A stretch of 64,000 nucleotides of DNA, from contig LDJB01000003.1 in NCBI GenBank assembly GCA_001028815.1, positions 252,143 through 316,142 on the forward strand, in the 5' to 3' direction. Below the pieces are notes generated by a model. It worked only from the letters and a program-made list of their open reading frames with translations. It was not told the DNA's origin and searched no databases. The position numbers and the translations under genes are program-made. The DNA is from Peptococcaceae bacterium 1109 (lineage in GTDB: Bacteria; Bacillota; Limnochordia; Darwinibacteriales; Darwinibacteriaceae). The first letter of the stretch is position 1; each line of letters starts with the position of its first letter. Shown here piece by piece: positions 8,005-17,343 of the stretch.

Positions 8005-9000
8005 CTAGTATTGTCGTGTTGAAGCCCTTTGGATCAGCTGCACGGGAAGTACCACTGTTGCCGGCTCCTTCTCCGGATCTTCAATGCGCTCAAGGAGGAG
8101 CTCCGCACCCTTTCTTCCCAACGCTTCCTTTTCCTGAGCGATGGTGGTAAGACTGGGGTTGTAGTATTCTGCGGCGGTGATGTTGTCAAATCCCACGATC
8201 TGCACATCTTCTGGGATGCTATACCCTAGCCTGAGCAAGGTGTGTGCGCAGGCTATGGCAAGCACATCCGTAGCGGCAAAGATGCCGTCAAACTCAAGCT
8301 GGCTGTGCATTCTTAAAAGGTACTCCCTGGCTGCCTCCCGCTCTACAGGAATGGACACAACAAGTCCCTCATCATAGGGGATATTGTAATCCTTCAGGCA
8401 ATCTACATAGCCTGCCCAACGAGCTTCCATGGGCGCCACCTGCTTTTGATCCCGCACCATGAGAATCCGGCGGCAGCCACATTCAATAAGGTGCTTCGCG
8501 GCAAGGTAGCCCCCTTCGTAGTTAGCGCTGGTAACAAAGCTGACCCCTTCCAGGTTCGAGCGGCGGTCAATGGCTACCACTGGGATATCACCCTGGAACA
8601 AATCGAGGTTCTCCTCAAATCCTCCCGAGACAAAGATGATCCCGTCCACAAACTTGTCGAGGAGCGCCTTGATGTACCGCCGTTCTTCCTCCCCGTCCTC
8701 ACGGGTGTTGCAGAGAAATAAGTTGTAGTTGTGCTCGTGGAGCACATCCTCGATGGAGCGGGCGATGGTGGCAAAGAACTCGTTGGTTATATCAGGGACG
8801 ACCAGCCCGATCGATTGAAACCGCCTCAGCCTCAGCCCCCGGGCCACCTGATTTGGCCGGTAGCCGCTCTCCTCGATTGCCTGCAGCACCTTCCGCCGAG
8901 TGGATTTCCGCACATTTTTCGAGCCATTCAGCACCCGAGAGACGGTGGCTGGGGATACTCCTGCGAGGCAAGCAACTTCTTTTATGTTCACCGCACTCAC
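8005..9000 (-). CDS. LacI-family transcriptional regulator
   Basis: 331-residue regulator. The helix-turn-helix NIKEVACLAGVSPATVSRVL (residues 5-24) and hinge helix (YRPNQVARGLRLRR) are followed by a periplasmic-binding-protein-like core beginning IGLVVPDITNEFFATIARS. The start is a GTG at 9000, with GAGG close upstream; a second GTG four codons on is equally possible. It heads the ROK kinase and RpiB genes and faces the terminator of the CUT1 importer at 9162-12194, so it may govern both units. A LacI-type palindrome lies at 9059-9074. Confidence 0.88.
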   Translation of the reverse strand: MSAVNIKEVACLAGVSPATVSRVLNGSKNVRKSTRRKVLQAIEESGYRPNQVARGLRLRRFQSIGLVVPDITNEFFATIARSIEDVLHEHNYNLFLCNTREDGEEERRYIKALLDKFVDGIIFVSGGFEENLDLFQGDIPVVAIDRRSNLEGVSFVTSANYEGGYLAAKHLIECGCRRILMVRDQKQVAPMEARWAGYVDCLKDYNIPYDEGLVVSIPVEREAAREYLLRMHSQLEFDGIFAATDVLAIACAHTLLRLGYSIPEDVQIVGFDNITAAEYYNPSLTTIAQEKEALGRKGAELLLERIEDPEKEPATVVLPVQLIQRASTRQY

Positions 9001-9058
9001 ATCCTCACGCCCTTGGCGGAAATCGATTTCACTAAAGCACCCATTCTGTGCCGTTTTC

Positions 9059-9074
9059 TTGATAACGTTTTCCT
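9059..9074. promoter_or_regulatory. LacI/CcpA-type operator-like palindrome
   Basis: TTGATAACGTTTTCCT contains the central CG-symmetric core AACGTT flanked by A/T-rich arms, the usual form of LacI-family and cre sites. It lies about 60 bases upstream of the LacI gene start, consistent with autoregulation or catabolite control. Confidence 0.4.
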
Positions 9075-9132
9075 CACCACTATGGTACTACTTCAGGCTA
9101 GGGCAGTCAACTGCACCAGCTAAAACAGGCTA

Positions 9133-9160
9133 AAGAAAAGGCGGCCCATTAGAGAGCCGC
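9133..9160 (-). terminator. Rho-independent terminator of the CUT1 operon at 9162-12194
   Basis: On the minus strand, directly after the stop of the MalG-type permease, a GCGGC/GCCGC stem (9141-9145 with 9156-9160) is followed by CTTTTCTTTA. Confidence 0.6.
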
Positions 9161-9161
9161 T

Positions 9162-9980
9162 CTACCCTTTTGAACCTGTCAAGGCAATGCCTTCAACAAA
9201 TTGGTTTTGGAGGATGATAAACATCAATATCATGGGGGCAATGGCCATCAGCGAACCGGCCATCAACAAGGGGAAGTCCGTGCCGTACTGTCCTTGGAGT
9301 GTAGACAAGCCTGCGGACAGGGGCATCTTTAGAGGCGAACTGTTCACGATCAAGGGCCACATCAAGTCATTCCAGGACCATAGGGCAACAAAGATCGCCA
9401 GGGCGATCATGCCCGACTTTGCCAGCGGGGCAAAGATCTTGTAGTAGATCTGAAAGTGATTGCAGCCATCTAGGGTCGCGGCTTCTTCCAGCTCAGTGGG
9501 GAGAGACAGGAAGAATTGGCGCAGGAGAAAGGTACCAAAGGAACTAAACAGCCCTGGTACGGTCAGCGCGGTGAGAGTGTTCAGCCAGCCAAGGTCCGCC
9601 ATGAGCAAATAGCGGGGAATGATGTACGCTTGCGATGGCACCATCAAGACTGAGAGTATCAGCAGGAACAAGAAATCCCGCCCGGGAAAGCGAATACGGG
9701 CGAAGGCGTAGGCTGCCATAGAACAGAAGAAAACCTGGCCAACCACTTTTGCCACCGTTGTAGAGAAAGTGTTCCAATAGAACCTCAGGAAGGGGAAGGA
9801 CGTAAACACCCGCAGATAGTTCTGCCAGCGCAGTTCTGACGGTATGATCACCGGCGGAACCCTAGTTGACTCTCCCAAGCTCATAAATGAAGTTAGGATC
9901 ATCCATATGAAGGGGCCTACCATGAGCAAAGCTCCGGCAATCAGGATGAGATGTACCACCAACCTGCCCGTCTTATTCAT
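9162..9980 (-). CDS. CUT1 sugar ABC transporter permease, MalG-type
   Basis: 272-residue inner-membrane permease with six predicted membrane segments, starting with LVVHLILIAGALLMVGPFIW. The cytoplasmic EAA loop that docks the ATPase reads EEAATLDGCNHFQIYYKIFA (about 189-208), and the C-terminus FVEGIALTGSKG is typical of MalG-like proteins. It overlaps the MalF-type gene by 8 bases. No ATPase gene accompanies the pair, so a shared MsmX-like ATPase is expected. Confidence 0.92.
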   Translation of the reverse strand: MNKTGRLVVHLILIAGALLMVGPFIWMILTSFMSLGESTRVPPVIIPSELRWQNYLRVFTSFPFLRFYWNTFSTTVAKVVGQVFFCSMAAYAFARIRFPGRDFLFLLILSVLMVPSQAYIIPRYLLMADLGWLNTLTALTVPGLFSSFGTFLLRQFFLSLPTELEEAATLDGCNHFQIYYKIFAPLAKSGMIALAIFVALWSWNDLMWPLIVNSSPLKMPLSAGLSTLQGQYGTDFPLLMAGSLMAIAPMILMFIILQNQFVEGIALTGSKG

Positions 9981-10944
9981 AGTGCACCCACCTCTTCTGC
10001 AGTCTAAACTGAACGATGGTTACCCCGAGAATGACCACAAAGAGCACTAGTGAGATGGCAGCGGCGTAACCTTTGTCCATATTTACAAAGGCCTGCCGAT
10101 AGAAGTAAAACACGATGCTCTGCGTATGACGGATCACCGGCGAGTTGATGCCGATCATGGTGAAAATCAGTTCGAAAACCTGAAATGATGAGATCAGTGA
10201 TGTGACGGTCACGAAGAATATTGTTGGAGTCAAGAGTGGTAGTGTAATCCGGAAGAACTTCACAAAGGCGTTGGCACCATCGATATCCGCGGACTCGTAG
10301 TACTGCTTGGAGATGCCCTGCAAGCCCGAGAGGAAAATCACCATGTTGTACCCTATGGAACTCCACACCGATACAACGATCAGGGACAGCATAGCGTACT
10401 TCGGATCTGTCAACCAACGGGGGCCTGTAATGCCCACGCTCCGCAGGATGTGGTTTATCAGGCCGAAATCCGCGTTGTAGAGCCACCGCCAGACCATGGC
10501 CACTGCCACCGGCATGGTGACTACAGGCAAGAAATACAGCGTGCGGTAAGTGGACATTCCCCGAATCTTAGTGTTGAGGAGTACGGCCACAATAATGGAT
10601 AGGGCTATGCCAAAGGGCACCGATCCAACAGTAAAGACAAGCGTGTTCCGGAGCGACTGCCATAGAACGGAGTCGCCGAGCATGCGCTCGAAGTTGACTG
10701 TTCCGCCCCATTCATAGAAGCCAAAGGCTCCCCACTCGGTAAAACTGAGATAAAAGGACTGTAACAGAGGCCAGATACTGAAGATGATCGTTCCCGCGAG
10801 GGTCGGGAAAATCATCAAGTATGCCCAAAACCAATCCTGAAGCTTCTTCTTATTGATCCCGCTCACATCGTCCACACCCTTCCCACGAACTTCCTGATCC
10901 ACAAAGGGTTTGGGTGGGCCTCCCCGCATGGGGAGGCCGCTCAT
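9973..10944 (-). CDS. CUT1 sugar ABC transporter permease, MalF-type
   Basis: 323-residue inner-membrane permease. Membrane segments begin with FWAYLMIFPTLAGTIIFSIW (about 40-59); the EAA loop reads YYESADIDGANAFVKFFRIT (about 223-242). The ATG at 10944 has AGAGG 5 bases upstream and starts just after the SBP stop. The first roughly 25 residues are not typical of the family, and their codons include a perfect hairpin (10917-10938). Internal GTG starts at 10875 or 10866 would place that hairpin between the genes, so the true start is open. Confidence 0.9.
   Translation of the reverse strand: MSGLPMRGGPPKPFVDQEVRGKGVDDVSGINKKKLQDWFWAYLMIFPTLAGTIIFSIWPLLQSFYLSFTEWGAFGFYEWGGTVNFERMLGDSVLWQSLRNTLVFTVGSVPFGIALSIIVAVLLNTKIRGMSTYRTLYFLPVVTMPVAVAMVWRWLYNADFGLINHILRSVGITGPRWLTDPKYAMLSLIVVSVWSSIGYNMVIFLSGLQGISKQYYESADIDGANAFVKFFRITLPLLTPTIFFVTVTSLISSFQVFELIFTMIGINSPVIRHTQSIVFYFYRQAFVNMDKGYAAAISLVLFVVILGVTIVQFRLQKRWVHYE
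10917..10938 (-). promoter_or_regulatory. Stem-loop at the SBP-permease junction
   Basis: A perfect 9-bp GC-rich stem (10917-10925 with 10930-10938) with a 4-base loop lies 9 bases past the SBP stop, inside the first codons of the permease as annotated. It is positioned like the hairpins after four other SBP genes in this window and could lower permease expression. Confidence 0.5.
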
Positions 10945-10946
10945 AC

Positions 10947-12194
10947 TTACCTCTTCTCTGAAGCGAGCACTTCCTGAATCTGGGCTTCAGCGTCCCGAGC
11001 TGCATCTTCAATAGATATTTCACCGGACCATGCTGGGATGAGGCAGTCAACGAGGAGCTGCTGCCAGTGGCCTGCCCGCACAGAAGCGGGATAAGGTACC
11101 GCGTAATCCAGCTGATCCATGAAGGCCTTCAGATTAAACTGGGGTATGGATGTTACCCAAGAATCCTGCAGTGCCATGTAAGCGGGGATAACTGTTCCGG
11201 TCTTAGCCTGAATCTCCATTGCCTCCCGAGATCCCAGGAACTCCACAAACTTCCATGCCTCTTCTGGATGCTTTGTGTTTGCAGCGATGACGTTGGAAAG
11301 ACCGTGGATAATGACGGCCCGCTCCTTACCCTTAGGCAGGACCGCTACATCTACCCTGTCTTTCGTGTATTCGTTGTTAGCAAACCGAATTGCGTTCCAA
11401 GAACCGGTGAAGTACATCGCCACACGGCCAGATTCAAACAGGGAAACAGGCTCTGTATCGGTCATTTGAGCCATGCTGGGGGAAACTTTGTGGACGTGGA
11501 TCAAGTCTGTCCAGAATTTCAGCCCTGCAATACCTTCAGGTTCAGCAATACCCGTCTTGGTCCTGTCTTCGTTGATAATATATCCGCCTGCCTGGTGTAC
11601 AGTGTTGCCGAAGCCGCTTTGCAGGTTTAGTTCTGCAGCAATTCCCCATACTTGGTTGGCCTCATCGGTCAAGGCTTTGGCCGCTGCCACCAAATCGTCC
11701 CAGGTCCAGTTCTCATCTGGATAAGCAATGCCTGCTGCATCGAAGAGTTCTGTGTTGTACCAGAGGCCGATGGTGTCCATGTCTTTGGGAATGCCATACT
11801 GCTTGCCCCGATGGTTGTAGATAGCGGCCAGGGCTGCGGGATAGTCATCGATGCTGATCAAATCGCTCTTAGCCAGGCGATCGTCGATGGGCAGCAGCAT
11901 GCCGTTGCCCGCGTAGAGCTCAAAGTTGGGCGCATTCAACCAGAAAATGTCCGGCAAATTCCTGCCTGTTGCCGCTGTCTCCAGGTTGGTCCAGTATTGT
12001 CCCCACGGGATGACCTCAATTTCCACTTTGACGCCAGGGTTCTTTTCCTCGAACGCTCTGGCGATGGCTTCCATAGCAGGTGCCTGGTTAATATCCCAGA
12101 AACGGTAGCTCAGAGTTACCTGGGCCTGTGCCAATGCGGAAAGACCGAGAGCTGCAACTAAAGCCAACAGTAGAACAACCCTAAATCTCTTCAT
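10947..12194 (-). CDS. Extracellular sugar-binding protein, family 1 (CUT1)
   Basis: 415-residue SBP. The signal peptide is MKRFRVVLLLALVAALGLSA with cleavage near AQAQ; the mature part begins VTLSYRFWDINQAPAMEAIA and has the family-1 features PDIFWLNAPNFELYAGNGML and GVAMYF-like ligand loops (ESGRVAMYFTGSWN). The ATG at 12194 sits 7 bases after GGGAGG; the longer frame to 12239 lacks support. It is the first gene of a three-gene importer operon ending at the terminator near 9140. The ligand is unknown; the neighbouring GatZ/GH4 operon lacks its own ABC importer and may use it. Confidence 0.9.
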   Translation of the reverse strand: MKRFRVVLLLALVAALGLSALAQAQVTLSYRFWDINQAPAMEAIARAFEEKNPGVKVEIEVIPWGQYWTNLETAATGRNLPDIFWLNAPNFELYAGNGMLLPIDDRLAKSDLISIDDYPAALAAIYNHRGKQYGIPKDMDTIGLWYNTELFDAAGIAYPDENWTWDDLVAAAKALTDEANQVWGIAAELNLQSGFGNTVHQAGGYIINEDRTKTGIAEPEGIAGLKFWTDLIHVHKVSPSMAQMTDTEPVSLFESGRVAMYFTGSWNAIRFANNEYTKDRVDVAVLPKGKERAVIIHGLSNVIAANTKHPEEAWKFVEFLGSREAMEIQAKTGTVIPAYMALQDSWVTSIPQFNLKAFMDQLDYAVPYPASVRAGHWQQLLVDCLIPAWSGEISIEDAARDAEAQIQEVLASEKR

Positions 12195-12349
12195 GCTTAT
12201 CCTCCCTTGTTTATTTTTTTGAAGTACCGTAGAACGCAAAAACGAGCGACTTACCCTCCTTTCTTCCCAGGAATCCTACATGTCATAACATCATGATAAC
12301 CCACATCTTCTACAGATGTTAGCAATATCCTTCCTTATACCGGCAAAAT

Positions 12350-13582
12350 TCAACAATAGTCATAAATCTTATGTGGTTTCTTAGCACTCGCTGTGAAGTA
12401 GACAATCAGCAGGCCAGCGGCAACAGAAATCAAGGCTGCGGACAAGAACACCACGCGGATGCCAAACTCTTCCCCCACTGCTCCTGCAAGGAGGGGTGCT
12501 ACGAGCTGTGCCCCGCTTGTGATAGTCACCCGCCAGCCCATCACCGAGCCCAAGAACCGGCTGGGTACCTCCCGTGAGATCACTGCGATGATCACCACTT
12601 CCGTGACGGTCATAGCTATCGCGTGGAGCGGCTGGACGAAGTACAACGGTGTAATTCCTCGGACCACGGCCATTAAGATCCAGCGCAATCCTGCCAACAG
12701 CATCCCACCTGCAACCAAGGCCGTATTGGAAACCCGGTCGGAGAGGATGCCCAAGGCGAGCATCAAGGGGACCTCAGGCCACGACTGCACCGAGGACAAG
12801 AGGCCAAACTGCTGGTTCGTCGCTTGCATCTCTTCCCGGAGGAATATGTAGCTCAGGTTCTGCCCCATTGTTTGGGCCAGTGTAAAGATACCCAAGGCCA
12901 CCAGGAGCGCCTTCAGCTGAGGGGGCCACGGGAAGTAGCTCACATCCCCGAGGGACTCACTTGCCAAGGGGACAGGCTCGCTTGCGGTGTCCCTGGTCAA
13001 GAAGACTGTGAGAAGGAGAGCTGCTGCAAAAAGGGCAGCTCCCAAGTAAAAGGTAGCATCCACTCCCCACGCGTCCAGTGCTTTTCCCATAAAGCCCGTT
13101 GCCAAGACCCAACCTACGGAGTAGGAAATCCGGTAAGAACCGTGGAGGCGCCCCATGCCCGTGGGAGTCCCAAAGCGGGACACCCAATTTGCAGCTGTAG
13201 CGTTGAACAAGCTAGCAGATAGCAGATAAAATGCAAGCAAAGCCACGAACATGCTTAGCGTACTGGCATGGGGAAAAAGGACTGCTATGGGTATGCCGAG
13301 CAGCAAAGCGCCTGCCAAGATGGCTTTCCGCTTGTTCAGCCGATCCGATAGCTTCCCAATGTACACCAAACTGGTGATGGACAAGAAGGTGGCAATCCCC
13401 TGGATCACTCCGAACTCTTGCAGGGAAAAGCCTCGGCCAGTAATGAGAATGGAGAACTGGGGGTAGATCAAGCCAAAACCCCCGTATGTCAGCACTCCCA
13501 CAAGCCACAGCACAGAGAACTGCCCGCGATGCTCCAGATGCAGTCCTGAAAGTTTTAGCGTTCTTCTCACCGCATTCACCAT
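12350..13582 (-). CDS. MFS transporter
   Basis: 410-residue major facilitator with about 12 hydrophobic segments. Segments 2-3 carry the loop YIGKLSDRLNKRKAIL (about 76-91), a form of the MFS motif GxLaDrxGrkxxl, and the second half repeats it as LGILSDRVSNTALVAGG. It is the last gene of the operon that starts with the GntR gene at 19188, 44 bases after the amidohydrolase. In context it may import or export a sugar or sugar-acid intermediate. Substrate unknown; the overall look is closest to LacY-like and nucleoside-H+ symporter-like MFS proteins. Confidence 0.82.
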   Translation of the reverse strand: MVNAVRRTLKLSGLHLEHRGQFSVLWLVGVLTYGGFGLIYPQFSILITGRGFSLQEFGVIQGIATFLSITSLVYIGKLSDRLNKRKAILAGALLLGIPIAVLFPHASTLSMFVALLAFYLLSASLFNATAANWVSRFGTPTGMGRLHGSYRISYSVGWVLATGFMGKALDAWGVDATFYLGAALFAAALLLTVFLTRDTASEPVPLASESLGDVSYFPWPPQLKALLVALGIFTLAQTMGQNLSYIFLREEMQATNQQFGLLSSVQSWPEVPLMLALGILSDRVSNTALVAGGMLLAGLRWILMAVVRGITPLYFVQPLHAIAMTVTEVVIIAVISREVPSRFLGSVMGWRVTITSGAQLVAPLLAGAVGEEFGIRVVFLSAALISVAAGLLIVYFTASAKKPHKIYDYC

Positions 13583-13626
13583 ATGCTTCTAGTCCCTTGG
13601 CCCGTAGTCAGTCCCTTGCTGGCCAT

Positions 13627-14679
13627 TCACTTCACCTCAAGGCCGAATATCCGGGCAGCATTCTTATAGTAGATCTTCTCTAGTGCCTCATCGTCCAGGT
13701 GAATACCGTAGATCTTCCAGCGTCCTTGACCGGGGACTTCCCCGCTGCTGTAATCAAAATACTCGTTCCATGTTTCAAAAAACTCATAGTAGCGGAGGTG
13801 CTCATACCAGCCAGGCCCGCAGTCCGTGCCAAACAGCACCCGGTCTTGGTACTTGGTAAAGAACTTCCGAGAGGTATAGGGCTGACGGCCAAATTCTGCG
13901 AGCCGGGCCGCGGTATCGATATACATGTTGGGGTACTTGTCCAGGCACTCAGCTACCCAGCCTAGATTCTCACTGTAAGAACCGCCGTGGGCAATGATGA
14001 AGGTGGTGTGAGGGTTTTGAGCCAGCATGTTCTCCTGCTGTTCCATGAGCTCTTCAAAGGTGAAGAGGCCGGGCTTACAAAAAGACCATTCAGGATGGGC
14101 CTGCAGCTCTTCCCAGCGTTCGTTGTACTGATCGATGGGTTTAAAGAAGGCTACGGGATCAGCAATGTGGATGATGATGGGGAGGTTTAGCTCTGCAGCC
14201 CAATCCCAGATGGGTTTTAGACGCTTGTCATCAATGGGGATATACTTCCCAGCTTTGTCTTTCATGCCCAAACTGATATCTTTCCAGAGCTTGAGCCCGC
14301 GAATGCCATTTGCTTTGAACCCCTTCAAAGTCTCTTCAACGTGCTTGGAAAAGCCTGGTTCATCTAGGCGCTCGATATTCACCGCACCGAAAGTGAGGAT
14401 AAAGTCATCATAGGGTTTGATTTTTTCCACCACTTTTTCCAGTTCTGCGCCCCACAAGGTTTCCAAGTTGGTAATGTACACAATGCCTAGCTGCTTGAGC
14501 CTTTCCACCTCTGTCTTTGTGTCAAAACGGGCCGCATAGTCTGGCCCAAGGGTGAGCGGCCCAAAGTGCGCATGAGCATCGATGACTGGGAACTTGGGGC
14601 CTGTAATCTCTTCCCGTTCTACCACTAGTTCACTTCTTGGTTTGTACTCAGTGAGCAGTAAGCCGTTCTCCTTTGCCAT
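13627..14679 (-). CDS. Amidohydrolase family protein (TIM-barrel metal hydrolase, COG2159-like)
   Basis: 350-residue cytoplasmic metal-dependent hydrolase. The HxH metal motif is in PVIDAHAHFGPLTLG (about 31-45), the metal histidine in LPIIIHIADP, a further histidine in FIIAHGGSYSENLG and the catalytic Asp in RVLFGTDCGPGW. The ATG at 14679 follows AGAGGTGG at 5 bases. It lies 17 bases after gatZ. Family members act as decarboxylases, lactonases or sugar-acid hydrolases; here a deacetylase or lactonase step is possible but unproven. Confidence 0.82.
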   Translation of the reverse strand: MAKENGLLLTEYKPRSELVVEREEITGPKFPVIDAHAHFGPLTLGPDYAARFDTKTEVERLKQLGIVYITNLETLWGAELEKVVEKIKPYDDFILTFGAVNIERLDEPGFSKHVEETLKGFKANGIRGLKLWKDISLGMKDKAGKYIPIDDKRLKPIWDWAAELNLPIIIHIADPVAFFKPIDQYNERWEELQAHPEWSFCKPGLFTFEELMEQQENMLAQNPHTTFIIAHGGSYSENLGWVAECLDKYPNMYIDTAARLAEFGRQPYTSRKFFTKYQDRVLFGTDCGPGWYEHLRYYEFFETWNEYFDYSSGEVPGQGRWKIYGIHLDDEALEKIYYKNAARIFGLEVK

Positions 14680-14696
14680 CTGTACCACCTCTTCAA

Positions 14697-16010
14697 TTAA
14701 TCTCGTGGAATTGTCGCAAAGCGGTATTTTTCAAGGACTTCTCCGATCCGATCTTTGATCAAGGCCTCAGGCTCCTTAGGGAGTTCCTCTGCCCTGACTT
14801 TCCGGTACTGACGGGGAAGATACTGACTGAGTAGGCTTAAGGGTATATCTACCCCTCTAAGGTTGTCCAGGAGCCGTTGTACAGCCGCCGCGGCCTTAGG
14901 ATGAGCCCAATAGTACCTAATGCGGTCGGACAGGCTGTAGTTGCGGGCAAAGCGGACCGCCATTTCGCTGCCTTTATAGTATGGAGCCCAGTGCTGTGGC
15001 TCAGCGAGCATCACCTCTTCCATGACACCCTGTAAATTGGACAGCTCCGCCCCAGCTAGGTCCGGAACTTGTTCCTCAATGTGTTCCAGAAGGAAGAGCG
15101 CTTCCCGCAGCACATAGGTTAGTTCTGGGCCTACCTTGAGGATCGCTACCCCATCCTCGACCATCTCCCTGAGAGCCTCTGGCTGTTGGTAGTCGGTGGA
15201 ATGCCCTTCAAACACCAAGCCAGGGTAGTGCTCCAAAGTGCGGCTGAGCTCTTGTGCTTCCGCCCGGTTGTACTCTTGAATGAAGTCATCGCCAAATTCC
15301 ACCCCTGGCTGGACCACAACTCCCACAACCTGGGGCCAGGCCGCCTCTAAACCGTGCCTAGAAAAGGCTTCCCGGGTAAGGCGAACTGTGGCGTGAAAGT
15401 CTTCGGGGGCTGTCACGTTCATTCCTTCGTTTTCGCTCATAGAGCCACCGGGTACGGGCACCTCCGTGCCAATGATGTATACAGGCCGTTGAGCATGGGG
15501 CACAGAGGCAAGACGTTCCCGGTACCCTTCCTCCGCGGCCAAGCAAAGCCGAGCAGTCCGTTCTGCAATAAGAGTGGGATCCAGGGGAACACTCCGGCTC
15601 CCATCTCCTCCAAGGTGCATGCTGGCATCCAGGTGGATCTTGGTGAACCCAGCCCGCACATACTCCCTGACTAAGGCTTCAGCCTTGGCCATTGCTTCTT
15701 CTTTGGGCTCCCCCTTCCAAGGGTTGGGGCCGAGGTGATCCCCTCCCAAGAGCACCTTCTCCTTAGGAAAGCCCACTCTTTCCCCTATGCCGTCCACGAA
15801 CTTCACGAAATCAGCCGGGGCCATGCCCGTATACCCACCAAACTGGTTCACTTGGTTACACGTTGCTTCCACCAGGACAACCTCGCCGTGCTTTTTCCCG
15901 AACTCCAGCAACGCTTCGATAACAAACTCATTGGCGCTGCACACAGAGAAAATGCCCTGAGGGGTGCCAGCCTTGTACCTTCTGATGAGTTCTTGTAAGT
16001 AATGGGCCAC
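14697..16010 (-). CDS. gatZ: GatZ/KbaZ-family protein (tagatose-bisphosphate aldolase Z subunit or tagatose-6-phosphate epimerase)
   Basis: 437-residue cytoplasmic class-II-aldolase-like TIM barrel. Diagnostic stretches are GIFSVCSANEFVIEALLEFG, VLVEATCNQVNQFGGYTGM and KVLLGGDHLGPNPWKGEP, with IHLDASMH. The GTG at 16010 is preferred because GGAGG lies 7 bases upstream; a TTG at 16025 is in frame. In enterobacteria GatZ/KbaZ stabilises the catalytic aldolase GatY/KbaY, but no GatY/KbaY is present here. Stand-alone family members have been assigned D-tagatose-6-phosphate 4-epimerase activity, which would give fructose 6-phosphate and fit this setting. Neighbours: GH4 upstream, amidohydrolase downstream. 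Confidence 0.88.
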   Translation of the reverse strand: MAHYLQELIRRYKAGTPQGIFSVCSANEFVIEALLEFGKKHGEVVLVEATCNQVNQFGGYTGMAPADFVKFVDGIGERVGFPKEKVLLGGDHLGPNPWKGEPKEEAMAKAEALVREYVRAGFTKIHLDASMHLGGDGSRSVPLDPTLIAERTARLCLAAEEGYRERLASVPHAQRPVYIIGTEVPVPGGSMSENEGMNVTAPEDFHATVRLTREAFSRHGLEAAWPQVVGVVVQPGVEFGDDFIQEYNRAEAQELSRTLEHYPGLVFEGHSTDYQQPEALREMVEDGVAILKVGPELTYVLREALFLLEHIEEQVPDLAGAELSNLQGVMEEVMLAEPQHWAPYYKGSEMAVRFARNYSLSDRIRYYWAHPKAAAAVQRLLDNLRGVDIPLSLLSQYLPRQYRKVRAEELPKEPEALIKDRIGEVLEKYRFATIPRD

Positions 16011-16027
16011 CTTCCGCCCTCCCAAAG

Positions 16028-17326
16028 CTAGTTTAGTTCAGCAATGTACGCTTTCTCCGCCTCGTAAAGCTCGTCAAACATCGCCTTGATCTCATCCAAG
16101 GAGCATACAGCCGCGGTTAGGGGATCGAGCATCAGAGCCTGCGTGGCCATTTGCCGATCCTTTTGGAGCACTGCCTCAACCGCGAGCTCAAAGAAGGCCA
16201 TGTTGCTCCGGTTCAAGGCCGCGAGGTGCTCAGGAAGGCGGCCATAGTAGCAGGGATTAATCCCGTTGCGGTTGATCATGCATGCCACTTCCACAATGCC
16301 GTCCTGAGGCAGGTTCTCAATGAGGCCTGTGTTTTTCACATTGCCGTAGATCACTTTGGGATCGTTCTTCACCATGGCCTCGATAATCACCGCTGCGTAC
16401 TCATGGCTTTTCTCCAAGGACAACTCCTTCTCACCCGCGATGAGCTGCTGGATTTCCCGATCGGTGTTCGCCCGCCAAGTGGGCCATTCGTTGGCATAGA
16501 ATCCAGTAGCACCGTTGTATCCCACGCTGCAGTGTTTGTCGATGAGGTCTTGGCGTTTGCGGTAATAGGGTATGTACTCGGAAAAGTGCCCGCTGGATTC
16601 GGTCACAAAGGCGCCCAAGTACAGCATGGCATCGAGTCGCACTGGATCGAGGGCAAGGAACTCTGGGTCTTTGGCCTTCTCCCGCAAGACTGGGTACATA
16701 TCTCTGCCATTGTGCTCCAGCGTGGTGAACCACGACATGTGGTTGATCCCCGCGCATTCCCATTTCAGCTCTTCATAGGGGACCTCAAGCATGTCCGCTA
16801 GTTTTTGGCTGGTGCCTTGCACCGAGTGACACAAGCCCACAATGGGAATGTCAGTGATGCGAGTCGTTGCTAGTGTCACAGCGGACATGGGGTTGGTGTA
16901 GTTCAGGATGGTTGTGTTAGGTGCTAGGTCTTCAATGTCTCGGACGATGTCAATCCATGCCGGGAGAGTCCGCAGGGTCTTAAAGAGCCCACCTGGCCCT
17001 AAGGTATCGCCGATGCACTGCTTGACACCGTACTTGAGGGGGATTTCAAACTCAAGCTTGACAGTGTCAAGGCCGTGGACTTCAATTTGGTTGATGACAA
17101 AATCGGCCCCAGCGAGAGCGTCCCGGCGCTCAGTGGATGAGCGCACCTTCCAGTTCTTCCCCAGCCTATTGATGACCATTTCCACCAGCTTGTGGGCAAG
17201 CTCCAAGCGCTTGGGATCGATATCCACAAGGGCAAACTCCCCCTCATCGAGCCCTGCGATGCTGAGAATGTCCACAGCCAGATGCCGGGTAAACATGCTC
17301 CCTGCACCAATAATAGCGATCTTCAT
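16028..17326 (-). CDS. GH4 family glycosidase, MelA-type alpha-galactosidase-like
   Basis: 432-residue NAD- and metal-dependent GH4 enzyme. The dinucleotide motif is KIAIIGAGSMFTRHL; further family blocks are CIGDTLGPGGLFKTLRTLPA (104-123), NYTNPMSAVT (142-151), GLCHSVQGT (164-172) and ECAGINHMSWF (190-200). Metal ligands are inferred as Cys166 and His196. The GDTLGPGG and CHSVQG forms match the MelA branch acting on unphosphorylated alpha-galactosides. Beside an AgaS-like isomerase and GatZ, the substrate may be an alpha-galactoside or alpha-N-acetylgalactosaminide. The ATG at 17326 follows GGGAGGAACGG. Confidence 0.88.
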   Translation of the reverse strand: MKIAIIGAGSMFTRHLAVDILSIAGLDEGEFALVDIDPKRLELAHKLVEMVINRLGKNWKVRSSTERRDALAGADFVINQIEVHGLDTVKLEFEIPLKYGVKQCIGDTLGPGGLFKTLRTLPAWIDIVRDIEDLAPNTTILNYTNPMSAVTLATTRITDIPIVGLCHSVQGTSQKLADMLEVPYEELKWECAGINHMSWFTTLEHNGRDMYPVLREKAKDPEFLALDPVRLDAMLYLGAFVTESSGHFSEYIPYYRKRQDLIDKHCSVGYNGATGFYANEWPTWRANTDREIQQLIAGEKELSLEKSHEYAAVIIEAMVKNDPKVIYGNVKNTGLIENLPQDGIVEVACMINRNGINPCYYGRLPEHLAALNRSNMAFFELAVEAVLQKDRQMATQALMLDPLTAAVCSLDEIKAMFDELYEAEKAYIAELN

Positions 17327-17343
17327 ACTCCGTTCCTCCCCTC

